Assembly: GCF_020991365.1 (NCBI RefSeq)
Contig: NZ_JAJLRA010000003.1
Coordinates: forward strand, 388,497 to 452,496
Length of the DNA: 64,000 bases
Reading direction: 5' to 3'
DNA from: Streptacidiphilus sp. ASG 303
Lineage (GTDB): Bacteria; Actinomycetota; Actinomycetes; Streptomycetales; Streptomycetaceae
Every line of letters begins with the position of its first letter. The first letter of the stretch is position 1. Of the stretch, positions 42,906 to 51,500 are shown in pieces. The notes under the pieces were generated by a model. That model was not told the DNA's origin and made no database searches. It saw nothing but the letters and a program-made list of their open reading frames with translations. Made by a program: the position numbers and the translations under genes.

Positions 42906-44210
42906 ATGGCCCTGACGCGCCCCCTCCCCCGTGCCCTGGCAGCCGCTCTGGCGTGCGCCGCAGCCGCCGCGGCGGCGCTGCCAGCGGCGCCGTCCGCCGC
43001 CGCCGGTCCCGCCCCGGCCGCGCCGGCCGCGCCGGTCCGGACGGCCGCGGACGGCACCACCGCCGCGGTCCCCGGGGAGCAGGTCTCCGCCCGGGCCCGC
43101 GCAGCGGCGGCCGGGAGCTGGATCGTCACGCTGAAGGCCGCGCTGCAGGCCGACTCCGCCCGGGGCACCCAGGCGGCCGGCCGGGCGGGGCGGGACCTGG
43201 TGGCCCGGTACGGCGGCACCGTCCGGCACGTCTACGGCGCCGCCCTCAACGGCTTCTCCGCCCGTCTCGACGACGACCAGGCGCGGCGCCTCGCCGCCGA
43301 CCCCGCCGTCCGCTCGGTCCACCGGGACGCCGTGGTGCACGCCACCGCCGACCGCGCCGCGGGGACCGCCACCCAGGCGGCCCCGCCCTCGTGGGGCCTG
43401 GACCGGATCGACCAGCAGGCCCTGCCGCTGGACTCCGCCTACCGCTACCCCGACACCGCCGGGGCGGGCGTCACCGTGTACGTGGTCGACACCGGCGTGC
43501 GGACCGGCCACCGGGACTTCGGCGGCCGCGCCTCCTCCGGCTACGACTTCGTCGACGGCGACGCCACCGCCCAGGACGGCAACGGCCACGGCACCCACGT
43601 CGCCGGGACGGCCGCCGGGACCGCCCACGGCGTCGCCAAGCGGGCCGCGGTGGTGGCCGTGCGGGTCCTGGACGACGCGGGCTCGGGCACCGCCTCCGAC
43701 GTGGTGGCCGGGATCGACTGGGTGACGGCCCACGCCCGCAGGCCCGCCGTGGCCAACCTGAGCCTCGGCGGGGGCGCGAACGCCGACATCGACGCCGCCG
43801 TCCGCAACTCGGTCGCCGCGGGCATCACGTACACGGTCGCGGCGGGCAACGACGGCGCCGACGCGTCCGGCGGCTCACCGGCCCGGGTCCGCGAGGCCCT
43901 GACCGTCGGCGCGACGGCCAGGGACGACACCCGCGCCGACTACTCCGACTACGGCCCGGCGGTCGACCTCTTCGCCCCCGGGTCCGACATCACCTCGGAC
44001 TGGGCCAGCGGCGACACCGCCACCCGGACCGTCTCGGGCACCTCGATGGCGGCGCCCCACGCGGCCGGCGCGGCGGCCCTCTACCTCGCCGGGCACACCG
44101 GTGCCTCCCCGGCGGAGGTGGCGGCCGCGCTCACCGGTGCGGCCACCGGTGGGAGGCTCGCCGGGGTGGGGAGCGGCAGCCCGGACCTGCTGCTGCGGGT
44201 CACCGGTTGA
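42906..44210 (+). CDS. Secreted subtilisin-like serine protease (S8 family)
   Basis: The 434-residue preproenzyme starts at ATG 42906 behind AGGAAGC. It has a signal peptide (1-33, Ala-rich, ending SAAAG), an I9-type propeptide (about 70-150, SWIVTLKAALQADSARG, then NGFSARLDDDQARRL) and a catalytic domain with Asp195 (VVDTG), His228 (GHGTHVAGT) and Ser380 (SGTSMAAPH). The mature enzyme is exported; in streptomycetes such proteases serve protein scavenging and aerial growth. No C-terminal domain is present. The 286 bp in front show no gene. Confidence 0.95.
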   Translation: MALTRPLPRALAAALACAAAAAAALPAAPSAAAGPAPAAPAAPVRTAADGTTAAVPGEQVSARARAAAAGSWIVTLKAALQADSARGTQAAGRAGRDLVARYGGTVRHVYGAALNGFSARLDDDQARRLAADPAVRSVHRDAVVHATADRAAGTATQAAPPSWGLDRIDQQALPLDSAYRYPDTAGAGVTVYVVDTGVRTGHRDFGGRASSGYDFVDGDATAQDGNGHGTHVAGTAAGTAHGVAKRAAVVAVRVLDDAGSGTASDVVAGIDWVTAHARRPAVANLSLGGGANADIDAAVRNSVAAGITYTVAAGNDGADASGGSPARVREALTVGATARDDTRADYSDYGPAVDLFAPGSDITSDWASGDTATRTVSGTSMAAPHAAGAAALYLAGHTGASPAEVAAALTGAATGGRLAGVGSGSPDLLLRVTG

Positions 44211-44356
44211 CCCCGCCGGGGCGGGCGGGGCAGGGCCGCCCGCCCCGGCGGCATCCGCACGCCGCCCCGGGACGGCCCGGGCCGCGCCGGGACGGCCCGG
44301 AAGCCCCGCGCCGGGACGCGGCCCGGGGAGGTGCCCGCACGCCGCCCCGGCGGTCC

Positions 44357-45490
44357 TCAGCCCCGCCCCCGGCCCCGCCCCCGGGTGCGGGCGCGCCGGC
44401 GCAGTCCGGCCGCGGCCAGCGCGACCGCCCCGGCCCCGGCGAGGACCGCCGCCGTCCGCCCGGTGAGGGTCCCGGCGCCGGCGGGCGCACCGGACGGGCC
44501 GTCGGACGGGCCGGACCGCGGCCCGGCGGAGCCCGCCGGCGCGCCGCTCCGGGCGGGCGAGGGGGATCCGGCCGGGCGGGCCGAGTCCGGCAGCGCGGCG
44601 CCCGTCAGCGGCTGCCGCCACACGGAGGTGCCGCGGCCCTCGCTGCCGTACAGCAGCGCCCGGCCGTCCGGCGTGAAGGTGACGCCCTCCCCCTGCCGCT
44701 GGAGGGGCACGTCGACCGGGCCCAGCGGCTGCGGGGCGCCGTTCCGCCAGCGGTAGGCGTCGGCCGAGAAGTAGCCGCGCAGCACCAGCCGGGTGCCGTC
44801 CGGGGAGAAGGCGCCGTCGGTGACCGTCGACGGCACGTCGGCGATGCGGCGGAAGACGTTGACGCCGGACGTCGAGAGCCGCCGGGGGCCCGCGTAGAGG
44901 CCGCCGCCGGAGCCCTGCTTGGAGGCGATGTACACCCGGCCGGTGCGGGGGTGGACCATCAGCGCCTCGGCGTTGCGCGGGCCGTCGGCGTAGCGGACGG
45001 TGTACCGGACGGCCCGGACGGTCGTGTCGTGCAGCGGGCCCGCGGGCTCGGCGAAGCGGTAGATCCACACCTCCGGCCACCGCCCGCCGAGGTTGTCGCC
45101 GATGTCGGCGAGGTACAGGGCGGGGCGGCCCCGGTCGTCGCGGCCGAGCGAGACCGCCTCGGCGTCGCGCGGGGCGACGCCGGCGAGGGTGACGGTGGCG
45201 AGGGTGCGGCCGGTGCGCCCGTCCACGGCGAAGACGCGGCCGCCGTCGTCGCTGTCGTTGTGGGTCCAGACCACGCCGGGGTGGAGGGCGCTGGCGGCCA
45301 GGCCGCTGGACTCGGTGATGCGGGGGTCGCGGAAGGCGAAGAGGTCCCCGGCGCCGTCCGCGGCCGGGGCCGTCCCGGCCGTGCCGGCCCACAGCGCCGC
45401 CGCGGCTGCCGCCACCGCCGCGGCCCTCGCCCCGGGCCGAGCCGCCCGCCGTTCCGCCCGCCGCTCCCCCGCCCCGCCCCGTCGCTCCAT
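44357..45490 (-). CDS. Secreted beta-propeller protein with C-terminal membrane anchor
   Basis: The 377-residue protein has an Arg-rich N-terminus and a signal peptide ending near residue 45. Propeller-like blades follow: VWTHNDSDDGGRVFAVDGRT, ALYLADIGDN, RVYIASKQG, AFSPDGTRLVLRGY and TFTPDGRALLYGSEG. A Pro/Ser/Gly-rich stalk comes next, and then a hydrophobic helix (about 345-365, AAVLAGAGAVALAAAGL) with an Arg-rich cytoplasmic tail, so it is displayed on the outside. The DIGDN element is found in a secreted actinobacterial family. Function unknown. Confidence 0.78.
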   Translation of the reverse strand: MERRGGAGERRAERRAARPGARAAAVAAAAAALWAGTAGTAPAADGAGDLFAFRDPRITESSGLAASALHPGVVWTHNDSDDGGRVFAVDGRTGRTLATVTLAGVAPRDAEAVSLGRDDRGRPALYLADIGDNLGGRWPEVWIYRFAEPAGPLHDTTVRAVRYTVRYADGPRNAEALMVHPRTGRVYIASKQGSGGGLYAGPRRLSTSGVNVFRRIADVPSTVTDGAFSPDGTRLVLRGYFSADAYRWRNGAPQPLGPVDVPLQRQGEGVTFTPDGRALLYGSEGRGTSVWRQPLTGAALPDSARPAGSPSPARSGAPAGSAGPRSGPSDGPSGAPAGAGTLTGRTAAVLAGAGAVALAAAGLRRRARTRGRGRGRG

Positions 45491-45537
45491 GCGCCAAGCC
45501 TGGCACGGCCCCGGCGCGCGCCGCAGCCGGGTACGGG

Positions 45538-45624
45538 TCAGCGCAGCAGGGCCCCCACCAGCACGGCGAGCAGGAGGAGCAGCAGCGCGGCGGTCACGAC
45601 GCGGGTTCGGGTCTTCGGATCCAC
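45538..45624 (-). CDS. 28-residue single-helix membrane peptide
   Basis: Read from GTG 45624: a polar start MDPKTRTRVV, then a hydrophobic helix TAALLLLLLAVLVGALLR and a TGA at 45538. I recall a conserved short streptomycete protein starting MDPKTR with one helix, so this is likely real. It begins 10 bp after the thpR stop on the same strand and lies 48 bp before the propeller gene, so a shared transcript is probable. Confidence 0.6.
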   Translation of the reverse strand: MDPKTRTRVVTAALLLLLLAVLVGALLR

Positions 45625-45634
45625 GGGCCCGAGA

Positions 45635-46264
45635 CTACTCCGGGGTCCCGCCCTCCCCGGCCGGCGGGCGGCCGAGCGTCCAGCTGCGCAGGACGGTGTA
45701 CCGGGCGGGCCCGGCGCCGAGGAGGCTCCGCACGAGCTGCACCTCGACGGCCTCCCACTCGGCGCCCCGGAAGCCGGCCAGCTCCGCCGCGAAGGCCCGC
45801 AGGTCGGGCCGGTCCCGGTCCGGGGTGCCGCGCGGGGGGCGGTGGGGGGCGCCGCGCGGGACGCTGCTGCGGGCCAGGGTGAGGTGGGCCCGGTACGGGC
45901 GGTCGTCGTCGGCGGCGGGCGCGCCCGCGCGTCGGGCGGCGGCCTGCACGGAGGCGGCGAGGCGGCGCAGGGCGGGGGTGTCGCCGCGGACCCCGGCCCA
46001 CAGGGCCCGGTCGCCGAACCGTCCGCCGCCGGCGAGGCTCAGCCGGTGCGCCTCGTGCCGCCGCGCGGCCCGGGCGAGCCGCTCCTCCAGGTCGGGGAGC
46101 GACTCCTCCGGGACCTCGCCGAGGAAGGCGAGGGTGAGGTGCCAGCTGTCGGGCTCGGTCCAGCGCAGCGGCAGGCCGGCGGCGGCGGCGCGCAGCGCCC
46201 GCACCTCGGCGTCGAGCTCGGCGAGCGCGGCCCGCGGGGGCGTCACCGCGACGAAGAGCCTCAT
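45635..46264 (-). CDS. thpR: RNA 2',3'-cyclic phosphodiesterase (2H superfamily)
   Basis: The 209-residue protein starts at ATG 46264 behind GGAGGGACGG. The two 2H motifs are HLTLAFLG (about 42) and HLTLAR (about 126), and the N-terminus MRLFVAVTPP is typical of ThpR/LigT. These enzymes open 2',3'-cyclic phosphates or act in tRNA repair. It is followed by the small membrane peptide gene. Confidence 0.9.
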   Translation of the reverse strand: MRLFVAVTPPRAALAELDAEVRALRAAAAGLPLRWTEPDSWHLTLAFLGEVPEESLPDLEERLARAARRHEAHRLSLAGGGRFGDRALWAGVRGDTPALRRLAASVQAAARRAGAPAADDDRPYRAHLTLARSSVPRGAPHRPPRGTPDRDRPDLRAFAAELAGFRGAEWEAVEVQLVRSLLGAGPARYTVLRSWTLGRPPAGEGGTPE

Positions 46265-46420
46265 CCGTCCCTCCTCCCCGGACGTCACCGGGCGTGCTCG
46301 GACGTCCCCGGACGTGCTCGGGCCCTCCCGGGCGTGCCCGGCGGCCGTCCCGCCGGGGCGCCGTCCCGCCGCACCCGGGGGGCTGGCGCCGCCCGGCGGC
46401 GACCCGGTAGGAACAACTGT

Positions 46421-46939
46421 ATGAAGATCCGAACCGGCGGGCCCGACGACGCGCCCGCCCTCCTCGCCCTGCTCGACGACGCCGTCGCCTGGCTCGTCTC
46501 CCTCGGCCGCACCGGCCAGTGGGGCACCGAGCCCTGGTCGGCCCGCCCCGCCGCCGCGGACCGCGTCCGCCGCTACGCCCGCGACCACCTCGTCCGCGTC
46601 GCGGAGACCGGCGACGGCCGCCCGGCGGGCGTCTGCGTCCTCGCCGAGGAGCCGCCGGAGTACGCCCCGCCCGTGGCCGGGCGGGAGCTGTACGTGCGGC
46701 TGCTGGTGACCGACCGGGCCCTGTCCGGGAGCGGCGTCGGCCGGGCCCTGGTGGAGGACGCGGCCGCCGAGGCCCGCCGCCGGGGCATCGCCCTGCTGCG
46801 GGTGGACTGCTACGACGGCGACGACCACCGCCTGGTGCGGCAGTACGAGGCCCTGGGCTTCACCGCGGCCGACGGCTTCACCGTCGAGGTGCCCGGCCGG
46901 GAGCCCTGGCCGGGCCGGATCCTGGAGCGGCGTCCCTGA
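46421..46939 (+). CDS. GNAT family N-acetyltransferase
   Basis: The 172-residue protein starts at ATG 46421 behind GTAGGAA. The acetyl-CoA loop is near residue 105 (VTDRALSGSGVGRALVEDAA). Motif B follows (YEALGFTAADGFTVEVPG). The W-L-x-x-x-G-R-x-x-Q-W-G-T element in the first 40 residues is shared with a group of actinobacterial GNATs. Substrate unknown. Confidence 0.88.
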   Translation: MKIRTGGPDDAPALLALLDDAVAWLVSLGRTGQWGTEPWSARPAAADRVRRYARDHLVRVAETGDGRPAGVCVLAEEPPEYAPPVAGRELYVRLLVTDRALSGSGVGRALVEDAAAEARRRGIALLRVDCYDGDDHRLVRQYEALGFTAADGFTVEVPGREPWPGRILERRP

Positions 46940-46969
46940 CGCGCCCCGCGCCGGCCCGGCCGGCCGCCC

Positions 46970-48586
46970 TCAGCAGGCGGTGGCCAGCTCCTCGCGCGAC
47001 TCGCGGGCCTCGTCGCCGGCCGCGTCGCCGTCCGGGCGGCGCGGCACCAGGGCGACGATCCGCCCGCGGTGCCCGGCGTGCAGGTCCACCCGGACCCGCA
47101 GCCCGGCCGAGCGGGCCAGGACGGCGGCGACGGCGCCGGCCGCGGCGGCCGAGACCAGGCCGCAGGCCAGCAGGCCCACCCGGGGCCCGTACTGCTCGGT
47201 GACCCAGCCGACGACCGGGCTGCCGATCGGCGTGCCGCCCGCGAAGACCAGCATGAACAGGCCCATCACCCGGCCGCGCATCGCGGGGTCGGTCGCGAGC
47301 TGCACGGTGGTGTTGGCCGTGGTGTTGAAGGTCAGGCCGAGCATGCCGACCAGGGTGAGCAGGGCGGCGAAGAGCCAGTAGCCGGGCGCGAAGGCGGTGA
47401 CCGCCTCCAGCAGGCCGAAGCCCAGCGCCGCACCGACCAGCATCCGCAGCCGGGTGGAGCCGCGGCGCGCCGCCAGCAGCGCGCCCGCCAGCGAACCGAC
47501 CGCCATGGCCGTGTTGAGCAGGCCGTACTGCCCGGCCCCGACGTGGAAGACGTCGTAGGCGAAGCCGGAGAGCAGCGTCGGGAAGTTGAACCCGAACGTG
47601 CCGACGAAGCCCACCAGCACGATCGGCCAGATCAGCTCGGGCCGCTCGCGGACGTACCGCAGGCCCTCCCGCAGCTGCCCCTTCTCACGCGGCCGCGGCG
47701 GCGCCGGGTGCAGCTCGCCGGTGCGCATGGCGAGCAGGCCGGCGATGACCGCGGCGAAGGAGAGCGCGTTGAGCGCGAACGCCCAGCCGCTGCCCACGGC
47801 GGCGATCAGCAGGCCGGCCGCGGCGGGGCCGACCAGCCGGGCCGTCTGGAAGTTGGCGGCGTTGAGGCTGACCGCGTTGCGCAGCTCGGACGGGCCCACC
47901 ATCTCGGTCACGAACGCCTGCCGGGTGGGGTTGTCCACCACGGTGACCATGCCCAGCAGGAACGCGAAGGCGTACACGTGGGCGACCTCGACGGCGCCGG
48001 CGAGGGTGAGCGCCGCCAGCCCGGCGGCGAGCAGGCCCATCACGGCCTGGGTGGCGACCAGCAGCCGGCGCTTGGGGTAGCGGTCGGCGAGGACGCCGCC
48101 GAAGAGGCCGAACAGCAGCATCGGCAGGAACTGCATCGCGGTGGTCACGCCGACCGCGAAGGGGCTGCCGGTCAGGCTCAGCACCAGCCAGTCCTGGGCG
48201 ATGCGCTGCATCCAGGTGCCGGTGTTGGAGACGGTCTGACCCAGGAAGAAGTAGCGGTAGTTGCGGATGCGCAGCGAGGAGAACATCCCCCCGGCGGGGC
48301 GCTCCGGCGCGGGGGCGGGTGCGGCGGTGGGGACCGCCGCGGTGCGTATCTCGGGGTCGTCGTCCGCGGGTCCGGCGGCGCGGGCCGCGGGCGCGGCCGG
48401 GGCCGCGGCGGACGCGGCGGCGGGGTCGACGGTGGTCTCGGCGGTGTCGGTGGCGGCTGCCGGGGCCGCGGCGGCGGCCGGCGGTGTCACAAGGCCCTCC
48501 CCTGCTCGTGGCGTCGTCGTGGTCGTCGTGTACCTCGTGGTGCTGCGCTCCTTCCCGGCGGTGCCGGTCGCAGTGGTCGTCCTCAC
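46970..48586 (-). CDS. MFS transporter, DHA3-type exporter
   Basis: The 538-residue protein has a disordered Ala/Thr-rich N-terminus (1-105), then 11-12 helices beginning LRIRNYRYFFLGQTVSNTG, with the A-loop GGVLADRYPKRRLL and WMQRIAQDWLV typical of DHA3. The C-terminal tail is charged. It probably exports a toxic compound. GTG 48586 follows GGACGAGGAC. The upstream MarR gene (67 bp away, same strand) is its probable regulator. Confidence 0.9.
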   Translation of the reverse strand: MRTTTATGTAGKERSTTRYTTTTTTPRAGEGLVTPPAAAAAPAAATDTAETTVDPAAASAAAPAAPAARAAGPADDDPEIRTAAVPTAAPAPAPERPAGGMFSSLRIRNYRYFFLGQTVSNTGTWMQRIAQDWLVLSLTGSPFAVGVTTAMQFLPMLLFGLFGGVLADRYPKRRLLVATQAVMGLLAAGLAALTLAGAVEVAHVYAFAFLLGMVTVVDNPTRQAFVTEMVGPSELRNAVSLNAANFQTARLVGPAAAGLLIAAVGSGWAFALNALSFAAVIAGLLAMRTGELHPAPPRPREKGQLREGLRYVRERPELIWPIVLVGFVGTFGFNFPTLLSGFAYDVFHVGAGQYGLLNTAMAVGSLAGALLAARRGSTRLRMLVGAALGFGLLEAVTAFAPGYWLFAALLTLVGMLGLTFNTTANTTVQLATDPAMRGRVMGLFMLVFAGGTPIGSPVVGWVTEQYGPRVGLLACGLVSAAAAGAVAAVLARSAGLRVRVDLHAGHRGRIVALVPRRPDGDAAGDEARESREELATAC

Positions 48587-48653
48587 GTCCTCGTCCCCTC
48601 CTCATCCCGGTGCCGGGAGGGCGGCGCGGCGGCCCCGGGGTGCTCCCCCGGGG

Positions 48654-49088
48654 TCACAGGTGCGCCAGCTTCTCCAGCACCGGGGCCGCGTCCCGCAGCG
48701 CGGCCCACTCCTCCTCGGTCAGCCCGGACGCCAGCTCCGCGAGCCAGGCGTTGCGGCGCCGCCGGCTCTCGCCGAGGATCGCCTCGGCCTGCTCGGTGCT
48801 GCTCACCAGCACCTGGCGCCGGTCCTCCGGGTGCGGCTCGCGCCGCACCAGCGCCTTCTCCTCCAGCATCGCGATGATCCTGGTCATCGACGGCGGCTGG
48901 ACGTGCTCCCTGCGGGCGAGCTCGCCGGGCGTCGCGCTGCCGCAGCGGGCCAGGGTGCCCAGCACCGACATCTCGGTCGGGCTGAGCGACTCCTCGACCC
49001 GCTGGTGGCGCAGGCGGCGGGAGAGGCGCATCACGGACGAACGCAGCATGGAGACCGCTGCGAGATCGTCCTCGGACATCTCGGGCAT
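48654..49088 (-). CDS. MarR-family transcriptional regulator of the adjacent MFS exporter
   Basis: The 144-residue protein has the MarR winged helix: LSPTEMSVLGTLARCGSATP, ELARREHVQPPSMTRIIAML and the wing RREPHPEDRRQVLVSS. The start ATG 49088 is only about 7 bases after a TAGACT -10, suggesting a leaderless transcript, and the promoter is AT-rich. It precedes the DHA3 exporter on the same strand, the classic regulator-pump arrangement. Confidence 0.9.
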   Translation of the reverse strand: MPEMSEDDLAAVSMLRSSVMRLSRRLRHQRVEESLSPTEMSVLGTLARCGSATPGELARREHVQPPSMTRIIAMLEEKALVRREPHPEDRRQVLVSSTEQAEAILGESRRRRNAWLAELASGLTEEEWAALRDAAPVLEKLAHL

Positions 49089-49273
49089 GACTTTTAGTCT
49101 AGGTCATTACTCTTGCTAAGGAAAGTCGGGGGCCGGTTGTTCCCGCGGGGCCGCTCCCCGGAGGACCCGTCCAGGGGCGGCCGGGTGCGGCGGTACGGCG
49201 GGGGCGGTGTGGCGCGCCCGCCCGGCGGGCATACCCGCATCGGCCGTCACGGGAGCACGAGAACGGGGGGCCG

Positions 49274-49756
49274 ATGCTGCAGGACTGCCCGGGACAGGGT
49301 GCGTGCTGGTCCGGCAAGGCGACGCCGGTCGGCCGGGTGCACCACGAGAGCACGTCCCCCGCGAAGCCCTACCCGCCGCCCGCCCCGGCGGTCCCGCCGG
49401 AGCGCGTAGGCCGGCTGCTGCCCTGGCTGCTGCCGGTGCTGCCCCTCCTGGCGGGGCTGTCCTGGTCCACGGCCTCCTGGGCCCTGGTCCTGGCGGCCTC
49501 CGTCGCCGCCGCGCAGCGGGTCGCGGACCGGCGCCACGCGGCCGCCCTGGAGCGGCACCGCAGCGCCGAGGCCTTCGCCCTGCGGTACCACGGCGGGGGG
49601 CCGCAGGACGGCTCCGACTTCCGCCACTGCGACGGCTGCGCGCTGATGATCGTCCGCGACGCGCTGCCCGACGGGGGGCACCGCTACCGCCGCATCCACC
49701 CGCGCGAGTTCGTCCGGTGGGCCCGCCGGGAGGGCGGCAACTACCCGTCCGGCTGA
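49274..49756 (+). CDS. Hypothetical membrane-associated protein
   Basis: The 160-residue protein begins at ATG 49274 with a G-rich tract upstream. A Pro-rich N-terminus with two Cys is followed by two close hydrophobic helices (LLPWLLPVLPLLAGLSW and ASWALVLAASVAAA). The C-terminal domain contains DFRHCDGCALMIVRDALPDG and ends REFVRWARREGGNYPSG. The CxxC could bind metal. I do not recognise the family; codon use supports coding. Confidence 0.55.
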   Translation: MLQDCPGQGACWSGKATPVGRVHHESTSPAKPYPPPAPAVPPERVGRLLPWLLPVLPLLAGLSWSTASWALVLAASVAAAQRVADRRHAAALERHRSAEAFALRYHGGGPQDGSDFRHCDGCALMIVRDALPDGGHRYRRIHPREFVRWARREGGNYPSG

Positions 49757-49837
49757 GCGGCGCCCGCCCCGGGCGGGAGGCCCCGGGCACGCCGGGGCCC
49801 GCCCCGGCCGGCCGCCCGCAGCCGCCCCGAAGGACCG

Positions 49838-49872
49838 CGGCCGTACCTGACAGGAGGTGTCAGGTACGGCCG
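49838..49872. promoter_or_regulatory. 35-bp perfect palindrome, operator or terminator
   Basis: CGGCCGTACCTGACA (49838-49852) and its exact complement (49858-49872) enclose the loop GGAGG. It lies 82 bp after the preceding stop and 50 bp before the VOC gene, so it could be an attenuator or terminator, or a protein-binding site centred on CTGACA-N5-TGTCAG. Confidence 0.6.
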
Positions 49873-49922
49873 GGAGGCTGGTCGGCGCACGGGGGACCGA
49901 CCACCGAAAGGCCGTGATCGAC

Positions 49923-50294
49923 ATGTCCGGAACCGCAGACCTCGCCATGGTGAACATCGACTGCGCCGACCCGCAGGCCCTCGCCCGCTTCTGGGCGGAG
50001 GTGCTGGGCCGGGACGTGGTCCACAGCGAGGAGCAGTACGCCATGGTGGACGGGGCCGGGGGCGCCCCGCTGGGCTTCGGCCGGGTGGAGGGGTACCGGC
50101 CGCCGCAGTGGCCGAACCCGGAGGGCACCAAGCAGTTCCACCTGGACCTCTACGTGGACGACCTCGACAAGGCGGAGGCCCGCTGCCTGGAGCTGGGGGC
50201 GTCCCGGCCGGACCACCAGCCCGGGACCACGTGGCGGGTGCTGCTCGACCCGGCCGGGCACCCGTTCTGCGTCTGCCGCCGCAGCGCGGAGTAG
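49923..50294 (+). CDS. VOC family (glyoxalase-like) protein
   Basis: The 123-residue protein starts at ATG 49923. It shows ADLAMVNIDCADPQALARFW, AEVLGRDVV, KQFHLDLYVDDLDKAEARC and LDPAGHPFCVC, the beta-alpha-beta-beta-beta modules of the vicinal oxygen chelate fold. The metal ligands of a true glyoxalase are only partly present, so substrate is unknown. Confidence 0.85.
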   Translation: MSGTADLAMVNIDCADPQALARFWAEVLGRDVVHSEEQYAMVDGAGGAPLGFGRVEGYRPPQWPNPEGTKQFHLDLYVDDLDKAEARCLELGASRPDHQPGTTWRVLLDPAGHPFCVCRRSAE

Positions 50295-50451
50295 CGCCGA
50301 GCGACGCCGGGTGACGCCGAGTGGCGCGGCAGGGGCCCGGGCGGCGCACGGATGCGCGGCATTTAGTCCGTTTCGTACCTTTCTGTACGGCACCTTTATG
50401 CCGTGCGTCACATCATGGATCCCATCGGCCCCATGCCGAGGGGAGAACCGC

Positions 50452-51222
50452 ATGACGCTCGAACCCAGGGACCGGCACCCCGCACCGCGCGGGGACCGGC
50501 CCCACGGCGACCCTCACTACGGCGACCAGCCCTACGGCGACCCACGCCACGACCGGGAGGCACCGTCCGGACCGGAGGCGGACCGCAGGCCCCCGCGCAG
50601 GCACGCGACGGCGGCCGCGGTGACCGCCGCCGTGCTGGCGGCCGGCGGGACGGTCGCCTACGCCGTCGCCACCGACGACGGCTCCTCCGGCTCCGCACCG
50701 GCGGCGGCGCCGGCCGCGGCCCCGCTGGACGGCATGCCGTCGGCGGGCCCGGCCGGCCCGGCGCAGGCGGACCCAGGCCAGTCGGCCCCGCCGTCCTCAG
50801 GACCGCAGACCGCCCCGGAGGAGGGGCTCCCCCTGCACGGCGGCGCCGCCGTCCACGGCGAGGCCACCGTGCGGGACCCGGGGACGGGGAGGTGGACCGT
50901 GCGGATCTGGCAGCGCGGGACCGTCGCGTCCTCGTCCGGCGCGTCGTTCACCGTCCGGAGCGCCGACGGCGCCGTCTGGACCTGGCGGACCGGCCCGGAC
51001 ACGGCCACCCGCGACGGCAACGGGGGCCGGGCGCCCGCCCGGGGCTCCGCCGTCCTGGTCTCCGGCACCCGGGGGGCCGACGGCACCGACACCGCCGCCC
51101 TGGTGCTCGCACGCCCGGACGGCGGCGGGCAGGACGGCCGGACGCCCCCGCACCGCCACGGCGGGTGGCCGCCGTGGACCGGCGGCGGCCACCGGGGTCC
51201 GGGCTCCTGGGCCTGGTCCTGA
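50452..51222 (+). CDS. Hypothetical single-pass secreted/membrane protein
   Basis: The 256-residue protein starts at ATG 50452 behind GAGGGGAGAACCG. A His/Pro/Gly/Asp-rich N-terminus (Y-G-D-x-x-Y-G-D-P repeats) precedes a helix at about 52-70 (TAAAVTAAVLAAGGTVAYAV). A Pro/Ala-rich linker leads to a beta-rich domain (about 135-225) with TGRWTVRIWQRGTVASSSG and SFTVRSADGAVWTW. The C-terminal tail is Gly/His/Trp-rich. The beta domain looks like a small OB-like or DUF5666-type fold, but I cannot name it. Confidence 0.72.
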   Translation: MTLEPRDRHPAPRGDRPHGDPHYGDQPYGDPRHDREAPSGPEADRRPPRRHATAAAVTAAVLAAGGTVAYAVATDDGSSGSAPAAAPAAAPLDGMPSAGPAGPAQADPGQSAPPSSGPQTAPEEGLPLHGGAAVHGEATVRDPGTGRWTVRIWQRGTVASSSGASFTVRSADGAVWTWRTGPDTATRDGNGGRAPARGSAVLVSGTRGADGTDTAALVLARPDGGGQDGRTPPHRHGGWPPWTGGGHRGPGSWAWS

Positions 51223-51262
51223 CCCCCGACGCCGTTCCCGCCCCCGCCGTCGGCGGCGGGAA

Positions 51263-51302
51263 CGCGACGGCGCCCCGCCCGGGAGGGCGGGGCGCCGTCG
51301 CG
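51263..51302. terminator. Bidirectional terminator hairpin, 18-bp stem
   Basis: An 18-bp perfect stem (51263-51280 with 51285-51302, core CGACGGCGCCCCGCCC) encloses the loop GGGA. It lies between the 3' ends of the 50452 gene and the NCS2 permease remnant. Confidence 0.92.
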
Positions 51303-51318
51303 CCGTGCGGGGTCCGGC

Positions 51319-51480
51319 TCAGGTGAGCTGGAGGGCCGGCATCAGGTAGTAGAAGGCGAAGATCGCCGCCACCGCGTACAGGGCGACCGGGACCTCGCGG
51401 CCGCGCCCGGTGGCCAGGCGCAGCACGCAGAAGGCGATGAAGCCGATGCCGATGCCGTTCGTGATCGAAGTCAGCATGCT
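51319..51480 (-). pseudogene. NCS2 purine permease, C-terminal fragment cut off by the mobile element
   Basis: The frame ends with SITNGIGIGFIAFCVLRLAT, then GREVPVALYAVAAIFAFYYL and MPALQLT, the last one and a half helices of a guanine/hypoxanthine permease of the NCS2 (AzgA) group. Beyond about 51466-51480 the sequence no longer matches the family (a Tyr/Phe-rich helix is expected) and the serine integrase begins at 51501. The rest of the permease should lie at the far right end of the element. Transport is expected to be lost unless a start inside the element restores it. Confidence 0.75.
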
Positions 51481-51500
51481 CTCAGGTGTACTTTCGGTCC
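51465..51500. other. Probable attL, chromosome-element junction
   Basis: Permease homology on the left and the integrase start on the right leave only about 35 bp between them, the usual position of the attP site of a large serine integrase. The crossover dinucleotide cannot be named without the empty site or the right junction. Confidence 0.6.
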
